From NCBI GenBank assembly GCA_949825065.1, contig OX463856.1, positions 20,084,632-20,148,631 of the forward strand: DNA of 64,000 nt, in the 5' to 3' direction. The stretch comes from Odontocerum albicorne. Its lineage: Eukaryota; Arthropoda; Insecta; Trichoptera; Odontoceridae. Made by a program: the position numbers and the translations under genes. Under the pieces are notes generated by a model, which made no database searches, was not told the origin of the DNA, and worked only from the letters and a program-made list of their open reading frames with translations. Positions 1-11,696 of this stretch are shown here, piece by piece (position 1 is the stretch's first letter; every line of letters begins with the position of its first letter).

Positions 1-165
1 AACTATTTCGAATGTCAGTTAATAAAAAAACTTAAATGGTTAAAACGAATTCGTTTAACTTTGAAAACCCCTACGTTGGTAAACAGTTGAAATTTGTTTT
101 TCTCTCATTAAAACGTGCAGTTTGCATTGGTAATTTTTATAAATGAGGCCCACGGTTGTCTAGAA
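1..165. other. AT-rich flank, no gene seen
   Basis: Plain AT-rich sequence up to the left target duplication of the hAT element. I see no coding or structural signal. Confidence 0.5.
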
Positions 166-1070
166 CAGTGACTCCCAACCTTTATGGCATCGTGACCCCC
201 GTTGATAAATAAATAAAAAAATTATGAAGAGTTTGATTTTTTTGACTCTGGATTCAGTTATCAGCTTATATAATACTTGCACCATCGTTTAAGTACTTTA
301 ATAAGCAAATTAAGAAAATATTTTAACATCCTTTCTGTGCGATAGTTTTTTTTCTGATTTCATCATCCTGCTTTCATATCTCTATTTCCATCTTCTGGCC
401 ATTAAAAACCTAATAAAAATTGAATTTTTTTGTTTTTATTATTTAGATTTTTATCCATAACAAAAAAACAAATCCTCGACCTTTAACTAAAAACTTTGAA
501 AAATAATTGTTGTTGGTGGAAAGTTGTTGTTACTTATCAATAAACCGGCGATATGAAATACTGTACAGTGAAGTTTTAAATCAATAAATATCTAGTCAAT
601 TATGAAACATGATGCCATTTTTTAAGAAAAACATTTGTTTCAAAATACACTGAGGAACAAAATGGAATATCGTATTTCAGCATGCATCACTTAACGACAC
701 TACGCAACCCACAATTTGTGTCAATTGCGCACTCTCCGGTACAGGTAACATACATATTTGGACATTATCACAGCCTGCGGGCGGTGGGCTGGCGGCTCAT
801 ACTTGTAGCTATACAGCCATGCAATGAACGCTAAGAATTCATACACTCCCTAACCTCCAATAGATTACGAACCTTAATAATGAGGAACGACAAGAATGAT
901 GATGATAGTATTTTTTAATATTATAAACAAAATAAAATATTGATATTATTATGCAACTTGATGTTTTACTTATATACTTTTTGTAACAATCGTAGTCCGA
1001 TCCGGTGCGTCCTCCATCATATCTCTAATGACCTACCCGGTAGTTGCGTCTCCTCGGTTGAGAGACACTG
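166..1070. mobile_element. Non-autonomous hAT-type DNA transposon
   Basis: The left end reads CAGTGACTCCCAACC and the right end, reverse-complemented, reads CAGTGTCTCTCAACC, which is the usual CAGTG..CCAACC start of hAT (Charlie-like) terminal inverted repeats. The 8 bases outside the left end (158-165, gtctagaa) match those outside the right end (1071-1078, gtctagat) at 7 of 8 positions, as expected for an 8-bp hAT target duplication. The 905-bp interior holds no transposase reading frame, so this is a MITE-like passenger needing a transposase from elsewhere. Confidence 0.8.
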
Positions 1071-1570
1071 GTCTAGATACGTCTCGATTACTTTAAAGTG
1101 ACCCTCGTAGAGGTCTTGTTGTAGTTCAAAGGAACAAAAATAAAACCTCTTTTGGAATTGATTACCCCTTGTGGCCCTGATTGATTATTTAGCCATGTTT
1201 CGTGTCCGATACAGAAAATGAACTCTAGCTATTTGAAACAATGTAAAGATAAATTGTCTCATTTTATTGCTTTGTAGTTTTACAAATAATTATTTCACCA
1301 AAGACAGAATGGAAGGGGATAATTGGAAAAATGTTGTCTGAGAAAAAAGGTAAGGAGCATGAGAAACGGGAAAGTATGCATGACGAGGTGTATGGTTGTG
1401 GATTAGTTGAGATATAAAAACATGGATAGAAACGTGTGGAGATATTTCCTACAGAGATATGATGCGATATCATGTATATACCGATAATATTTAAAGTTTT
1501 TTGCCTGAAGAATTAAGAGTTATTATGGACAGATGCCACGTTGCCCACGCCAATTGTATGGTCAGGCAAT
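1071..1570. other. No clear gene; possible LINE 3' tail scrap
   Basis: Mostly unassigned. Around 1425-1455 (ggatagaaacgtgtggagat) the plus strand resembles the 3' tail of the LINE relic near 60.33 kb (ggatagaaacgtttgaagat), so a very decayed LINE end may lie here. The evidence is weak. Confidence 0.25.
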
Positions 1571-1571
1571 G

Positions 1572-1962
1572 TTACAATTAAAATTTGATTCCTTCACCCT
1601 CAGTTATATATCAACTAGATCGGATAGAAACCGCGTTGTGTTTCATCATATTCAGAAATGTTAAAAATTGTATATCGCGCAGTTATCAAGTTTCTTTTAA
1701 AAAAATTTGATTCTTTCACCCTCAGTTATATATCAACTAGATCGGATAAAAACCGCGTTGTGTTTCATCATATTCAGAAATGTTAAAATTTGTACATCAC
1801 GCAGTTATCAAGTTTCTTTTTAAAAAAAATTGATTCCTTCACCCTCAGTTATATATCAACTAGATCGGATAGAAACCGCGTTGTGTTTCATCATATTCAG
1901 AAATGTTATGTTAAATTAAAATTTGTATATCACGCAGTTATCAAGTTTCTTTTTAAAAAAAA
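1572..1962. repeat. Three tandem copies of a ~123-bp unit
   Basis: The unit begins near gattccttcaccctcag and recurs at 1587, 1709 and 1832 (spacing 122 and 123 bp). It runs through a shared gatcggata..aaaccgcgttgtg block to a T/A-rich end. Copies differ by a few substitutions and small indels, so the expansion is fairly recent. A 68-codon frame here is a by-product of the repeat. Confidence 0.85.
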
Positions 1963-1989
1963 TACGTTTAGTTGCTGTCTACATATACA

Positions 1990-2050
1990 GCGATGACACG
2001 AGTTAACCGATGTATGTTAAGCGATGACACGAGTTAACCAGAGTATGAAT
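1990..2050. repeat. Two tandem copies of a 31-bp unit
   Basis: gcgatgacacgagttaacc starts at 1990 and again at 2021. It lies directly downstream of the 123-bp array. Confidence 0.8.
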
Positions 2051-2314
2051 ATAAACAAAAATAAATAAAAAAAAAACATAAATTACAAAATAATCATGTA
2101 ATAACTGCCGTTTTGTTAGTATTTTATAAAAAAATATGAGTAATTTATATAATAAATCTATAAAATTTTAATGAAAATCGACGTTTAATAGCTTTGAAAA
2201 TGAAATGCCTTCAATTTAATGTTTTTTTTAATAATATTTATATATCAACGACTATAATTATTTTTATCTGACTAATCTGGAATAAATAACAAATGCCATA
2301 CATATCAAAATGTT

Positions 2315-3120
2315 TCATACTGGGATAATGTATGTATGCAGATGACTTGGTAGTGTTAACGGAGAATGAAGGTGAATTGCAGAGTTTAATATGTAAATTG
2401 TATGAGAAATGTTAATGGAAAGATCTGAGAATGAATGTTGCAAAATCCAAAATAGTGATGATAGAAACGTGTGAAAGGAAAAGCAAATGCAACGTATTAG
2501 TGAAAATTGATAGATTACAGTAAGTTGAGGGGTTGTGCTTTTTGGGTAGTAGATTCTAACATGATGAATCACAGGGGGAGTTAAGAGGGATATCTAACGC
2601 CTACTAAATTAGGAAACAAAGTCATTGGGGTACTAAAACATATATACTCGAACCGAGCAGTATCGAAATCTGTTAAGATGATATTCCACAATATAATTTT
2701 GGTACCAACTTTGATGTATATGAGTAAAACATGGACGTGGATAAAGACTGAAAGATACGTGCATTGATACGAATACATGGAATTACAATGTATGACAGAA
2801 TACGGAATGAAGTGATAATGGTTGAATGTGAGGCTGATGTGTTAAGTAAGAATAATAAAAGTGCTTAAAATGGTTAGGGCACGTAGAACGAATGAACGAG
2901 GAAAGATAAACAAAACAATAAACAGTGCAGATGTAAGTAGAAGGCGTATGAGATGAAGACCAAGGAAATTGTGGCTGGATAAAGTGAATACTATACTGAA
3001 ACAAGGAAAGTAGAAAGTCAGAGATAGTGGAAGGGGCTAAGAATATGTGTCAAGTTAGGTAAGTATGGAGTTGTGTCTTCTCTGCTTACACTGACAAGAA
3101 AATGACGAGATGGTATGTTT
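2315..3120 (+). pseudogene. Decayed LINE reverse transcriptase C-terminal part and 3' tail
   Basis: Plus-strand translation gives the polymerase motif Y-A-D-D (codons 2335-2346) followed by LVVLTENEGELQ. Further along come a YLG-like box (CFLGSRF), a GITMYDRIRNEV-like segment and a stretch matching the WFGHVERMNEER and PRKLWLD blocks of endonuclease-type LINEs, spread over several frames. At least four in-frame stops and frameshifts interrupt it, and nothing upstream of the YADD box is preserved, so it is a 5'-truncated dead copy. Relatives of the tail recur near 17.4-17.8, 27.2-27.7, 60.1-60.4 and 61.8-62.2 kb. The minus-strand frames over this region are shadows. Confidence 0.75.
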
Positions 3121-3276
3121 ATACGTATGCAATATATTTCATCGAATTTTACGTTGAATAGATTTTACAGTTGTGTTAATTAGTTTTAAAAATCGTGATA
3201 TTATTTTTTTTCATAGAAAACAAAATTAATGAATTTAAACAAAATTGTTAAAGAATTATTGCATTTCTATTTTTTT

Positions 3277-3486
3277 ATGAAACCCTTTTGAGATCTGTCA
3301 TCTACGCAGGGAATAATGACTAGAAGATGAAACCCTTTTGAGATCTGTCATCTAGGCAGGGAATAATGACTAGAATATGAAACCCTTTTGAGATCTGTCA
3401 TCAATTCATAAAAAAATATTGCATTTCTATTTTTTTATGAAACCCTTTTGAGATCTGTCATCTAGGCAGGGAATAATGACTAGAAT
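3277..3486. repeat. Tandem 50-bp repeats, four copies
   Basis: atgaaacccttttgagatct starts at 3277, 3327, 3377 and 3437. The first three copies are spaced exactly 50 bp apart. The fourth is preceded by a second copy of the gcatttctatttttttatg leader, so the last step duplicated a longer segment. Copies are almost identical. Confidence 0.9.
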
Positions 3487-3946
3487 ATAAAAATACCAAC
3501 ACCCAAAGTTTCATTAAAATATCTTGTTGACTAAAATATAATAAAAACATCCATGAGAAATTATTCTCACTTATTGTTTATAGTTAAGGCATTAACGTTG
3601 ATAAAACAAATTACAAGTTCTTCTTACTTGTTATTCTCTTTACTAAGCATAAGTGATCATTGGACTTGATCGTGTGAGTAAATTGCCTGCACTGCAGTAA
3701 GATTGCGAAGCCTTCACTTCTCACTGTTCAATAACATTTCTGGAGTAAGATGTTGGTAGTTCCTTACCAGATCTATCCACCGCGTTATTGTTCATCTCCT
3801 TAACATCGAGATCCATATTTTTTCCTTGGACCAACATTCCATATGTTTCGCGATTTGGAAGTTGTTGCTATAGCTATATACTCTCTGTGTACCCTTGAAA
3901 GAAAAACGGCGTGATTAATTATCTTACATGAATGTAACTGTAGCTT
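3487..3946. other. No gene recognised
   Basis: AT-rich unique sequence without a credible reading frame or repeat. Confidence 0.5.
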
Positions 3947-4576
3947 TTAACCCTTCCCTTACGGTGATAAAAATAAGACGCGTGCTCCGCTGTTGGGTAG
4001 TGAGTACGCAATAAAAAAATTTGCGATTTTAAATCGAAAAAATAAGAACATTCATAGATAATCCCCTTAATTAATTATAATTGAAGTTAAAAATTATAAT
4101 AATTGAGATTAATTTGCTGATAACATTAAAAAACCATCTGGCACCGCTCACGGAACGGGCGTACGTCTAACCTATTTGCAAGCTTAGAAGCTACTAGCGG
4201 CGCGGAATGTCAGTCGCATACCCCGGCGCTTACGCTTATGCTTGCGGCGTTGAGACAATTAATTTCCTCGCAATTCAGTCTAGTATGCAAGAGTGAGATG
4301 CAAATATAGTGTCGCGCTTCCCGTATACTATTCACCTATCATCAAGACGAGGCACTCGCAGCGTTTAAATGCGAATTTGTTTTCAATCTTTACAAAACAC
4401 CTCGATGTAGTCGATAAATTCTGATTATTATTAATATTATTTTTTAAATCAATGCGTAAATTTAATATGGAGGAATACTTAAAATCTTAACCTTGTATTT
4501 ATTATATTTATAGAGATATTGATGGTTATTAGAAGCAACGTGTAGAAGATACCCAACACAGGGAAGGAAAGGTTAA
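3947..4576. mobile_element. Probable non-autonomous piggyBac-type element
   Basis: TTAA at 3947-3950 is followed by CCCTTCCCTTACGGTG. TTAA at 4573-4576 is preceded by a sequence whose complement reads CCTTTCCTTCCCTGTG. A TTAA target duplication and short C/T-rich inverted ends are the piggyBac pattern. The interior is locally GC-rich (about 4140-4390) and non-coding. Similar interior and end sequence occurs inverted at about 58.0-58.38 kb. The terminal repeats match only imperfectly, so the family call is an inference. Confidence 0.45.
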
Positions 4577-4711
4577 GAAGTTTGTAGTCGAAAAATTAAT
4601 AATTGAATGAATTCATAAATAATTTATAAAATGTATTCTCAATTTTTTAGTATTATATATTACTTTCATCAACACTTTATACAAAATGCTGGTCCATTTT
4701 AATGTGGTATA

Positions 4712-5998
4712 TTAGGTCCTTACATATGAAATTGGCGTTTTGCCGTACTGGCAACTTTGATCTCAAATATCTTCTCTTTGGTTAGGAATTCCAAATTCAA
4801 ATTTATACAGCTATTTACTCAAGTATTTGTGTTTCGAAAATTATAATTCATTTGTTTTTTCCTCAATTGTTTTTTTTCTTTGCGTCACTCAGTTTACAAA
4901 ATGGAAAACTTGAAATATCGCGTTATTTACGAGTACGAGTTCCACCGTGGCACCAGTGCTGCAGAAACGGCTCGAAGGATTAATGATGTGTATGGCGACG
5001 GTGCCGCAAAAGAAAACACAGTGCGTTTTTGGTTCCAACGTTTTCGTTCTGGAAATTTCGACCTGCAGAACAAGTCCCGTGGACGGCTGGAGACCAAAGT
5101 TGATAATGAAGAATTGAAGGCTATTGTGGAAGCGGATCCATCGCAAACCACGTCCGAGTTAGCTGCAGGCTGCGGTGTTAGTGATAAAACTGTTTTAATC
5201 CACTTGAAGCAAATTGGGAAGGTAAAAAAGCTTGAAACGTGGGTACCTCACGAATTGAGTGAAGCAAATCAACAAACGCGCGTTGACTGCTGCGTTGCAT
5301 TACTCAACCGGCACAATAATGAAGGGATTTTGAATCGAATCATTACCTGTGATGAAAAGTGGATCCTGTATGATAATCGGAAGCGCTCATCGCAATGGCT
5401 GAACCCTGCCGAACCAGCCAAACCATGCCCCAAGCGAAAATTGACTCCAAAAAAGTTACTTGTGAGCGTTTGGTGGACTAGTGCTGGTGTCGTTCACTAC
5501 AGCTTTCTTAAATCTGGCCAGACGATTACGGCAGATGTCTATTGTCAGCAACTGCAAACCATGATGGAAAAGCTAGCTGCTAAACAACCGAGGCTGGTTA
5601 ATCGCTCTAGGCCACTGCTGCTTCATGATAACGCTAGACCACACACTGCACAACAGACGGCTACCAAATTAGAAGAGCTTCAATTGGAATGTCTAAGACA
5701 TCCACCGTACTCTCCGGACCTTGCCCCGACAGATTACTATTTTTTTCGAAATTTGGATAACTTCTTGCAAGGGAAAAAATTCAACTCCGATGGGGCAGTC
5801 CAAACCGACTTCAAAGATTTTATTGATTCCCGTCCGAATGGTTTTTTTAGTAAAGGGATCGATGAACTACCTATGAGATGGCAAAAGTGCATAGATAGCA
5901 ATGGTACATACTTTGATTAAATAAATATATTATATTAAAAAAAAATCAACTTTATGTTCCTCCCAAACAAAACGCCAATTTCATATGTAAGGACCTAA
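4712..5998 (+). mobile_element. Complete mariner element (cecropia-type)
   Basis: The 1287-bp element has 31-bp terminal inverted repeats that match exactly (TTAGGTCCTTACATATGAAA and the next 11 bases) and is flanked by TA target duplications at 4710-4711 and 5999-6000. It contains one uninterrupted transposase gene. A second, broken copy lies inverted at 42315-43600. Perfect ends plus an open gene suggest a young, possibly mobile copy. Confidence 0.95.
4901..5920 (+). CDS. Mariner transposase, full length
   Basis: A 339-residue transposase for cut-and-paste transposition at TA sites. An N-terminal pair of helix-turn-helix domains (about residues 1-110) should bind the terminal repeats, and the C-terminal domain is the RNase H-like catalytic core. 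Visible family signatures are WVPHEL at 114-119, TCDEKW with catalytic Asp151, LLHDNARPH with Asp243 and YSPDLAPTDY with Asp278. There are 34 residues between the last two Asp, the D,D34D spacing of mariner. The start is the ATG at 4901, giving MENLKY as in relatives; the frame opens slightly earlier without an ATG. No stop or frameshift is present. The sequence resembles the cecropia subfamily to which the transposase part of human SETMAR belongs. Whether it is active cannot be judged from sequence alone. Confidence 0.95.
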   Translation: MENLKYRVIYEYEFHRGTSAAETARRINDVYGDGAAKENTVRFWFQRFRSGNFDLQNKSRGRLETKVDNEELKAIVEADPSQTTSELAAGCGVSDKTVLIHLKQIGKVKKLETWVPHELSEANQQTRVDCCVALLNRHNNEGILNRIITCDEKWILYDNRKRSSQWLNPAEPAKPCPKRKLTPKKLLVSVWWTSAGVVHYSFLKSGQTITADVYCQQLQTMMEKLAAKQPRLVNRSRPLLLHDNARPHTAQQTATKLEELQLECLRHPPYSPDLAPTDYYFFRNLDNFLQGKKFNSDGAVQTDFKDFIDSRPNGFFSKGIDELPMRWQKCIDSNGTYFD

Positions 5999-6000
5999 TA

Positions 6001-6640
6001 TTAATCTGATATATAATATTTATAATGATAATGTTGATAAAATCTGCTGATTAATTTCCAAAGCTTTTAAACGTTGTTATATAATTCTATAAAATAAGGA
6101 GTTTTATCAAAAAAGGTTGAAATATCTTCAAAATGTAATAGCGCACTTAAAAAAATTCGACCTTTCCAACATAAACTAACAGATTACGTTTTTCACTTTA
6201 TAAAATATATAAGTTATGCTCTGAAAAAAGGTTTAAAGGTTTTTTACTATGAATCAAGTCATTTTGTAATTTTGTAGCGATATGAAATCACTACAGAAAG
6301 TTCTTTGAAATAAAGGACTGACTTGAGCATTAAAAGTGGTTTAAACATTTCGTACATTTTTCAGGAATTACCATGAAAACAATAGTAAAGGCTTTTACTT
6401 TTCTGGTTTTCCAGGATTTCTTTGTAGAAGAAAAGTATTATTTTTTTAATAAATTTTATCAAACGTCATTTTTTTAAGACCGCAACCTAGAAAGTTTATT
6501 ATATTATGTTTTCGTTGTATACAATACACATTGGCTGGAAGATATAATCACATGATTATACAACCGCTAGTTGATGTTTTATACAATAAAAGTGTTACAC
6601 AATATGTTAGATAAAGACCAGAACTCCATTTGAAAAATAA
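6001..6640. other. No gene recognised
   Basis: AT-rich unique sequence between the mariner and the first solo LTR. I see no coding or repeat signal. Confidence 0.5.
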
Positions 6641-6644
6641 TGAA

Positions 6645-7947
6645 TGTCACACCTCTTTCCTATTTTAAAAAAACAATATTAGGATTTTCAGATTTCAATA
6701 CATAAATCAGTTATAACACATTACCATCATATGAGGTATGACACGCCCGTTCAGCTCCGCCGGCTTCTTAAAGAGGCAAGAACTCTTTAGATCTCTGGGG
6801 TTTGTTGGGTTCCCTTAACTCTGAATAACTCTCTCTCAACTCTCAGCGGGACAGGCGACACAATTAAACAAAGTATAATTTTTAATGAAACAGTTTATTA
6901 TATTATGGAAAAAAAAAGAAAAAAAGAAAAAAATATAGAAAAAAAAAACTTGACGAATGTCAAGAAAAAAAATTTAAATTTGGCTAGAAAGACTGTGTTG
7001 TAATTAGCAAGGGAGATTTCAATAACAATTTGAAATTAATTTGATCGGTGGGTTTAACGTGGGGACGAAATCCAACATTAAGATAAAAGGAATAATATTC
7101 ACCGATAAGTGTAATTGGAGTCCTGGACTTCTGCGATATACGAGGAAAACTAGTTTGGCTGTCTTCCGTACAAACACTGTTTCTGGAGAGACGTCCTAAC
7201 CGTGTCGTGTCTGGTGGCACAAGAGGCCTCCTCGTGAAATTTCTGGCCTTTTATAGCCACCTCGCGAGAAAGAGAAGCTACATGTATTCATTCTCACTTA
7301 AAATAATAGTTTCACATAGTAACCGTCATAGACATGATACTTTATTTTTAAAAGACAATTGAGATCGGTATTCTTTAGAATTCAGCAAAAGGGTATGTCG
7401 TCTAGACAGTATTTATTGCTTCCTTGAGCAATGGATTTTTATGACCTTGCTTTTGTCTTCTCACAAGAAGGACTGTGTCTGGTTTCTTAGCCGTTTACCG
7501 CTGGCCTTACAATTCCATACTTTACAATAGAAAATAACTACAAAGAAGAATTTATTATAGACCCTTTTTTCTAAACAAACAATGACCATGGAATTCATTA
7601 CAATCCGGGATGTAGTTTTACAACCCCGAGGCGACCACCTAAGTTGGCAGTGCAATATTCCATTTGTATAACCAAAACAAAGTTGAATTTATTATAGACC
7701 CTTTTTCCTAAACAAACAATGACCATGGAATTCTTTACAATTCGGGATATAGTCTTGTACTCCAAGGCGGTGACCACTTAAGAGAACCTTTTCTTTTATT
7801 GACTTAATCTTAGCGACAGTATTAAAAATATACTAAATTATTTTGTTTCCAGTTACTAGCCGAGACACATGTTTCAGGAAGCATGAAATGTCGGGAATTT
7901 AATATCGGGGATGTGAACTATGCAATTTATCAAATACAGTCCTGACA
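6645..7947 (-). mobile_element. Solo LTR, family L1, copy 1
   Basis: A 1303-bp block with TG..CA ends, flanked by the 4-bp target duplication tgaa (6641-6644 and 7948-7951). Related blocks with their own 4-bp duplications lie at 11697-12916 (opposite strand) and 53447-54690. Transcription direction is inferred as minus: the complement of 7237-7250 contains ctataaaaggcc, a TATA-like box, with an A-rich and T-rich tract downstream. No gag or pol is attached, so it is read as a solo LTR of a Ty3/Gypsy-type element. The small minus frames (6984-7220 and 7461-7655) are not genes. It also holds an internal duplicated 45-bp segment (attatagaccctttttc at about 7553 and 7690). Confidence 0.8.
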
Positions 7948-7951
7948 TGAA

Positions 7952-9597
7952 TAATAACGAAATTTGAGCCCTCAAACCTCCGGTCTAAAAAGTCATGCCA
8001 AGAAGATTACAAATATCGTTAGCGGCATATCACAGAGAGTTTTATTGTATTAATTGTGAAAATATCTTATGATCAACCAAGAAATAAAATTTTCCCTTTT
8101 TATCTATTTTTTTAAGAATTGTTACAACCCTATTCGTATTTATCTAAAGTTGGAGAGTGTAACCTCCTTGTAACAATAAAGCAATAGTTTATCAATTTTA
8201 ATAATGGTTTTCTCACAATAAAACGAACTTACCCGGATCTCAGCGGCAAAGGAAGAAAAGAAGAACAAGCACTCTTTTGTCTCAGATCGCGTTGGGCTCT
8301 AATAAAGTGATAGGCTAGGTTTCCTCAATATCACGCCATAGGCAAGGTGAATAACAAAAAAAAGACATATATTGGTGATAATACTTATTTTAATTCAATA
8401 AGGTATTTAAAAAACTCGGAATCAACGCCGAGAAAAAAAACATAGAATAATGCACCAGAGTAGGTAGACTAATAATTGGGCTTGCATAAAAGATTGATTC
8501 CCGTTCGATATTCTTTACAAACATATAAGATATAAGGTGAAGCGAGGCTAACAAAAACAGGTTACAATTACAAAAGAATTCACTCACCCAATACCATGAA
8601 TATCAAATAAGAACGGGCGCCGAAGTGTCTATTCTCCCGGAATGGTGTTGAGGAAAGCCTGATGATGCCAGACGAAACGAAGCCGGAACGGCTACTCAGA
8701 TGATGGCGATGTAGCAATTCACCATCGGAGCTCCCCGCTTAGTAGATAAGAATTCTTACTTGCTTCTGGCGCGGGATAATGAATAACTGCCACGCAGTTA
8801 GTTAGAGAAAACCCTGGTCTTCACTTCTCGAAACTTCCAGTCGCGTCCCACCCGATGGCGGCGATAATGATCAAAGATTATTATTCCTGGAGATATTACC
8901 GAGCTGGTAAATCCTTTCAAAAAACTCGAAACTGAAGTTAATTGAAGATAAACTTTAACGAAAAAACTAATTATTGATTCGTATTCTCCCAGAAGGAGCT
9001 TATAAACTCGGAACTGAAGTTAATTGCCGATAAACTTTAACGAAAAAATTAATTAATAATTCGTACTCTCCCAGAACGGAGCTGCTTGCAACAGAGCGTC
9101 TATAGCTCGTGCCGGCCGGCAAAGGAATGGGGTCGACTCGAGCCGCCGGACCGTAGATCAACAACAAACGGATTTATCACGCGTCCCTAAGCGATCACCG
9201 GATTGGCTCGGCCCTCGCTCGGGCAGGGTCTCGACCAATGAGACCATTGCATCTGACTTTAAAAGTGATGCAATCTCCCCCGTTGCTGTCGTATAAAGAC
9301 TTTGATTGGCTCATCCTCGAACCGAGAACTTTCCAGAACAGAAGAAATAATTGCATCATGCTTTGTCCTGATTTCAATTGCGCCATGCATTGTTTTGAAC
9401 TCAATTGCGTCACCCTTATTACGCGACAACAAGTAATGTGCGTTTCAATCCTATTTGTGAAGACAATTATTTCGCGCGCCTACGTTTCTTATCCGTTTGG
9501 AAATTTTTTACACTTTATTTCCCGTTTTCATGAGAGAATTAAATATAATCCTAACAGAATTTTGATATTTTATAGCAAATTGAAATAATTTGGTACA
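7952..9597. other. Unassigned, with a GC-richer segment at about 8.6-9.4 kb
   Basis: No coding gene is recognised. From about 8600 to 9450 the base composition is clearly richer in G+C than its neighbours. It contains a ~72-bp tandem duplication (aactgaagttaattg at 8936 and 9008) and a TATA-like cgtataaagac near 9289. The left edge at 8158 begins TGTAACCTCC and the general build resembles the solo LTRs, so this may be another LTR. I could not find matching target duplications. Confidence 0.35.
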
Positions 9598-10563
9598 TTT
9601 ATTTATTTAGCACTTTTATTGCAAATACAATCTGGCGGGGTTATTGCCAGGTGGCAATCTCTTCTTACCAACCAGACAAAAGTAAATGAAGCAAGTTACG
9701 TGGTCGCATAAATAATTCAAATGACTATCCATCCCCAAGAAATTCATAAACATTTACGTGAGCACATGCCCACGAACCCCACAAAGACGGACACTCACCC
9801 GAACATTATATTTCATATAAAGTGAGATATCATCAATCAATGGGAAAGGAAGGGATGACGGAGAAAAAAGGAAAAGAAAAATCTAGAATGAAATACGTTA
9901 TTTTACTGACTAGAAATTAAGAGTTTTTTCAGTCGCTTCTTAAAGCATGCCAAGGACGGAGCGAGTCTTATATTGGTTTCTGACTGATTCCAGAGTCTCA
10001 CTGCATGAACAGTAAAGGACGACGTAAAGAAAGAGGAGCGGGAACTGGAAAGGCCAATAAACAATCTCTGTTTGAGCGTAGCGCTAATCCATGATTGGAA
10101 AGACGCTGAAAATTTTCGGCGATATAAGAGGGGGCGGCGTGACAGTTAAGGATATTTTATACAGACGATACAGTATGTGAATTTGGCGTCTATCTCTAAC
10201 ATTCGACCAGTTCAATGCCTTCTGGTATGAAGTTTTATGATCGTACTTACGTAGGTTGAAAATGAACCTTAGACACACATTTTGAAGACGCTGTAATTTG
10301 TCCAGCGGTTCCTCTGCAACATCAAAGTAAAATACGTCCACGTAGTCCAGAATCGGAAAGAGCAGAGATTGTACGAGTAAAATTTCGGTTTAAGTTGGTA
10401 GGAATCTTTGCAACACTTTAAGGGAATGAAGGCTGAAGAAGATCCTTTGGCATACCTCATTTATTTGATCTCGCCATGAGAGAGTGTTATCTATCAGCAC
10501 TCGTAGGTTTTTAACAGTTTTATGTAATGATATGATAGAGCCAGCATACCTGTTTGATAGATT
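9598..10563 (-). pseudogene. CR1/Jockey-like LINE, 3' part of ORF2 and 3' UTR
   Basis: Reading the minus strand from about 10560, one meets pieces matching the end of a LINE reverse transcriptase: a VKNLRVLIDNTLSWRDQINE block, then FFSLHSLKVLQRF, then DYVDVFYFDVAEEPLDKLQR and NVCLRFIFNLRKYDH, and finally a FTVHAVRLWN-like block and a FKKRLKKL-like end. Frames change several times, so it is dead. The element is truncated at its 5' side near 10563. At the 3' side it ends in a non-coding tail (about 9630-9690) and a TAAATAAATAAA run at 9600-9611, the usual LINE terminus. The SINE at 18.43 kb carries a very similar tail. Confidence 0.75.
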
Positions 10564-11696
10564 TGAATCAATGAATCAATTTTTTTTTACATTTTTGAGT
10601 GTCAAAAAATTATATAATAAATAAAAATGTTAAAGGGTGTAAGTAAGAAAAAAAACAGGATTTGATTATTTTTCGATGAAATCATTCTGAATCCATCGTT
10701 ACACCTCACTGAAAAATATTTACTTGGATATCAACCCCACTTTTGTCACATTCAAGTTTTTTTACAAAGTTTATTCTTGATTAAAGTTTGTATAACGATA
10801 AATTTCCTTTTTTAAATATAAAATGAGAAAAAAAACAAGGCAGATAAAATCAATATTGTTTTAATTGGACACTTAAATTGTATAAATCCGGGTTTGTTGC
10901 TTATGTCGTGACACTTAAGGCTTACGTGTTGAGAAGACTATTTAAATAAAAGCATGCATAATAAAATACTTAATCAAAACAAGGAAGACAGACAAAAAAT
11001 TTAAAAAAAGAATACGTAGGGCTTATTAAAATTAGTAACCACGTCCTTTCTATCACTTCACCTAACTAATATATTTATTTTGTAATATTTTTAATCTGTG
11101 AATAAAAGTGGGTTCCGAGACTCAAGCTAGAGCGCCCTTGATGAGGGTTTGCTTTCTTAATGATGCTGCGTACATTTTTATTTTTTTATTATTAAATAAG
11201 TAATAAACAATAAAACAAAACGGCGCTAAATAGGGGCGTGGCTTATTTTTATTTGATATGAAATGATCATCAGTAAAGAAATGTCTACGTTCTGTCAACC
11301 CTATTTGTTAAGATGAATAATTCAAATTGTTCTCAGTATTTGCGTTAAAAATTAAGTTTTCATCCTTTGCAGTTCAATCGGCTTGACTTTAAAATGTCTA
11401 GCTCAATCAGGTGTGCCATTCACACTAACGATTACAATATTTTAGAAAATATAACTCATTTCAAAATAATCCTTAACTTCTTCACAACTGTCATAGTAAT
11501 TCTTATTTTACTAGAGTTTTGTTGTTTTTAGTAAAGTAATGTATTGTTCTACTATTTTGTATACCAAGCGCATTACACATCATTTTACAAACCATATTTA
11601 GTTCAACTTTGGAATGAGCTGTCTCAATTGGCTTTGGCTAAATTGATGTGCAGCGATATTCAAATATAAAAATTAAGAAGATTTTCTTTCAAGTTT
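10564..11696. other. No gene recognised
   Basis: AT-rich sequence with homopolymer runs. I see no credible reading frame or repeat. Confidence 0.5.

Noticed and set aside
2315..3004. Three minus-strand frames of 65-85 codons
   Set aside because: Antisense to a recognisable LINE reverse transcriptase relic on the plus strand.
4889..5151. Minus-strand frames inside the mariner gene
   Set aside because: Shadows of the transposase coding strand.
8158..9434. Fourth solo LTR
   Set aside because: The left end looks right (TGTAACC on the plus strand) but no matching 4- or 5-bp duplication or right end could be found, so it is kept as unassigned.
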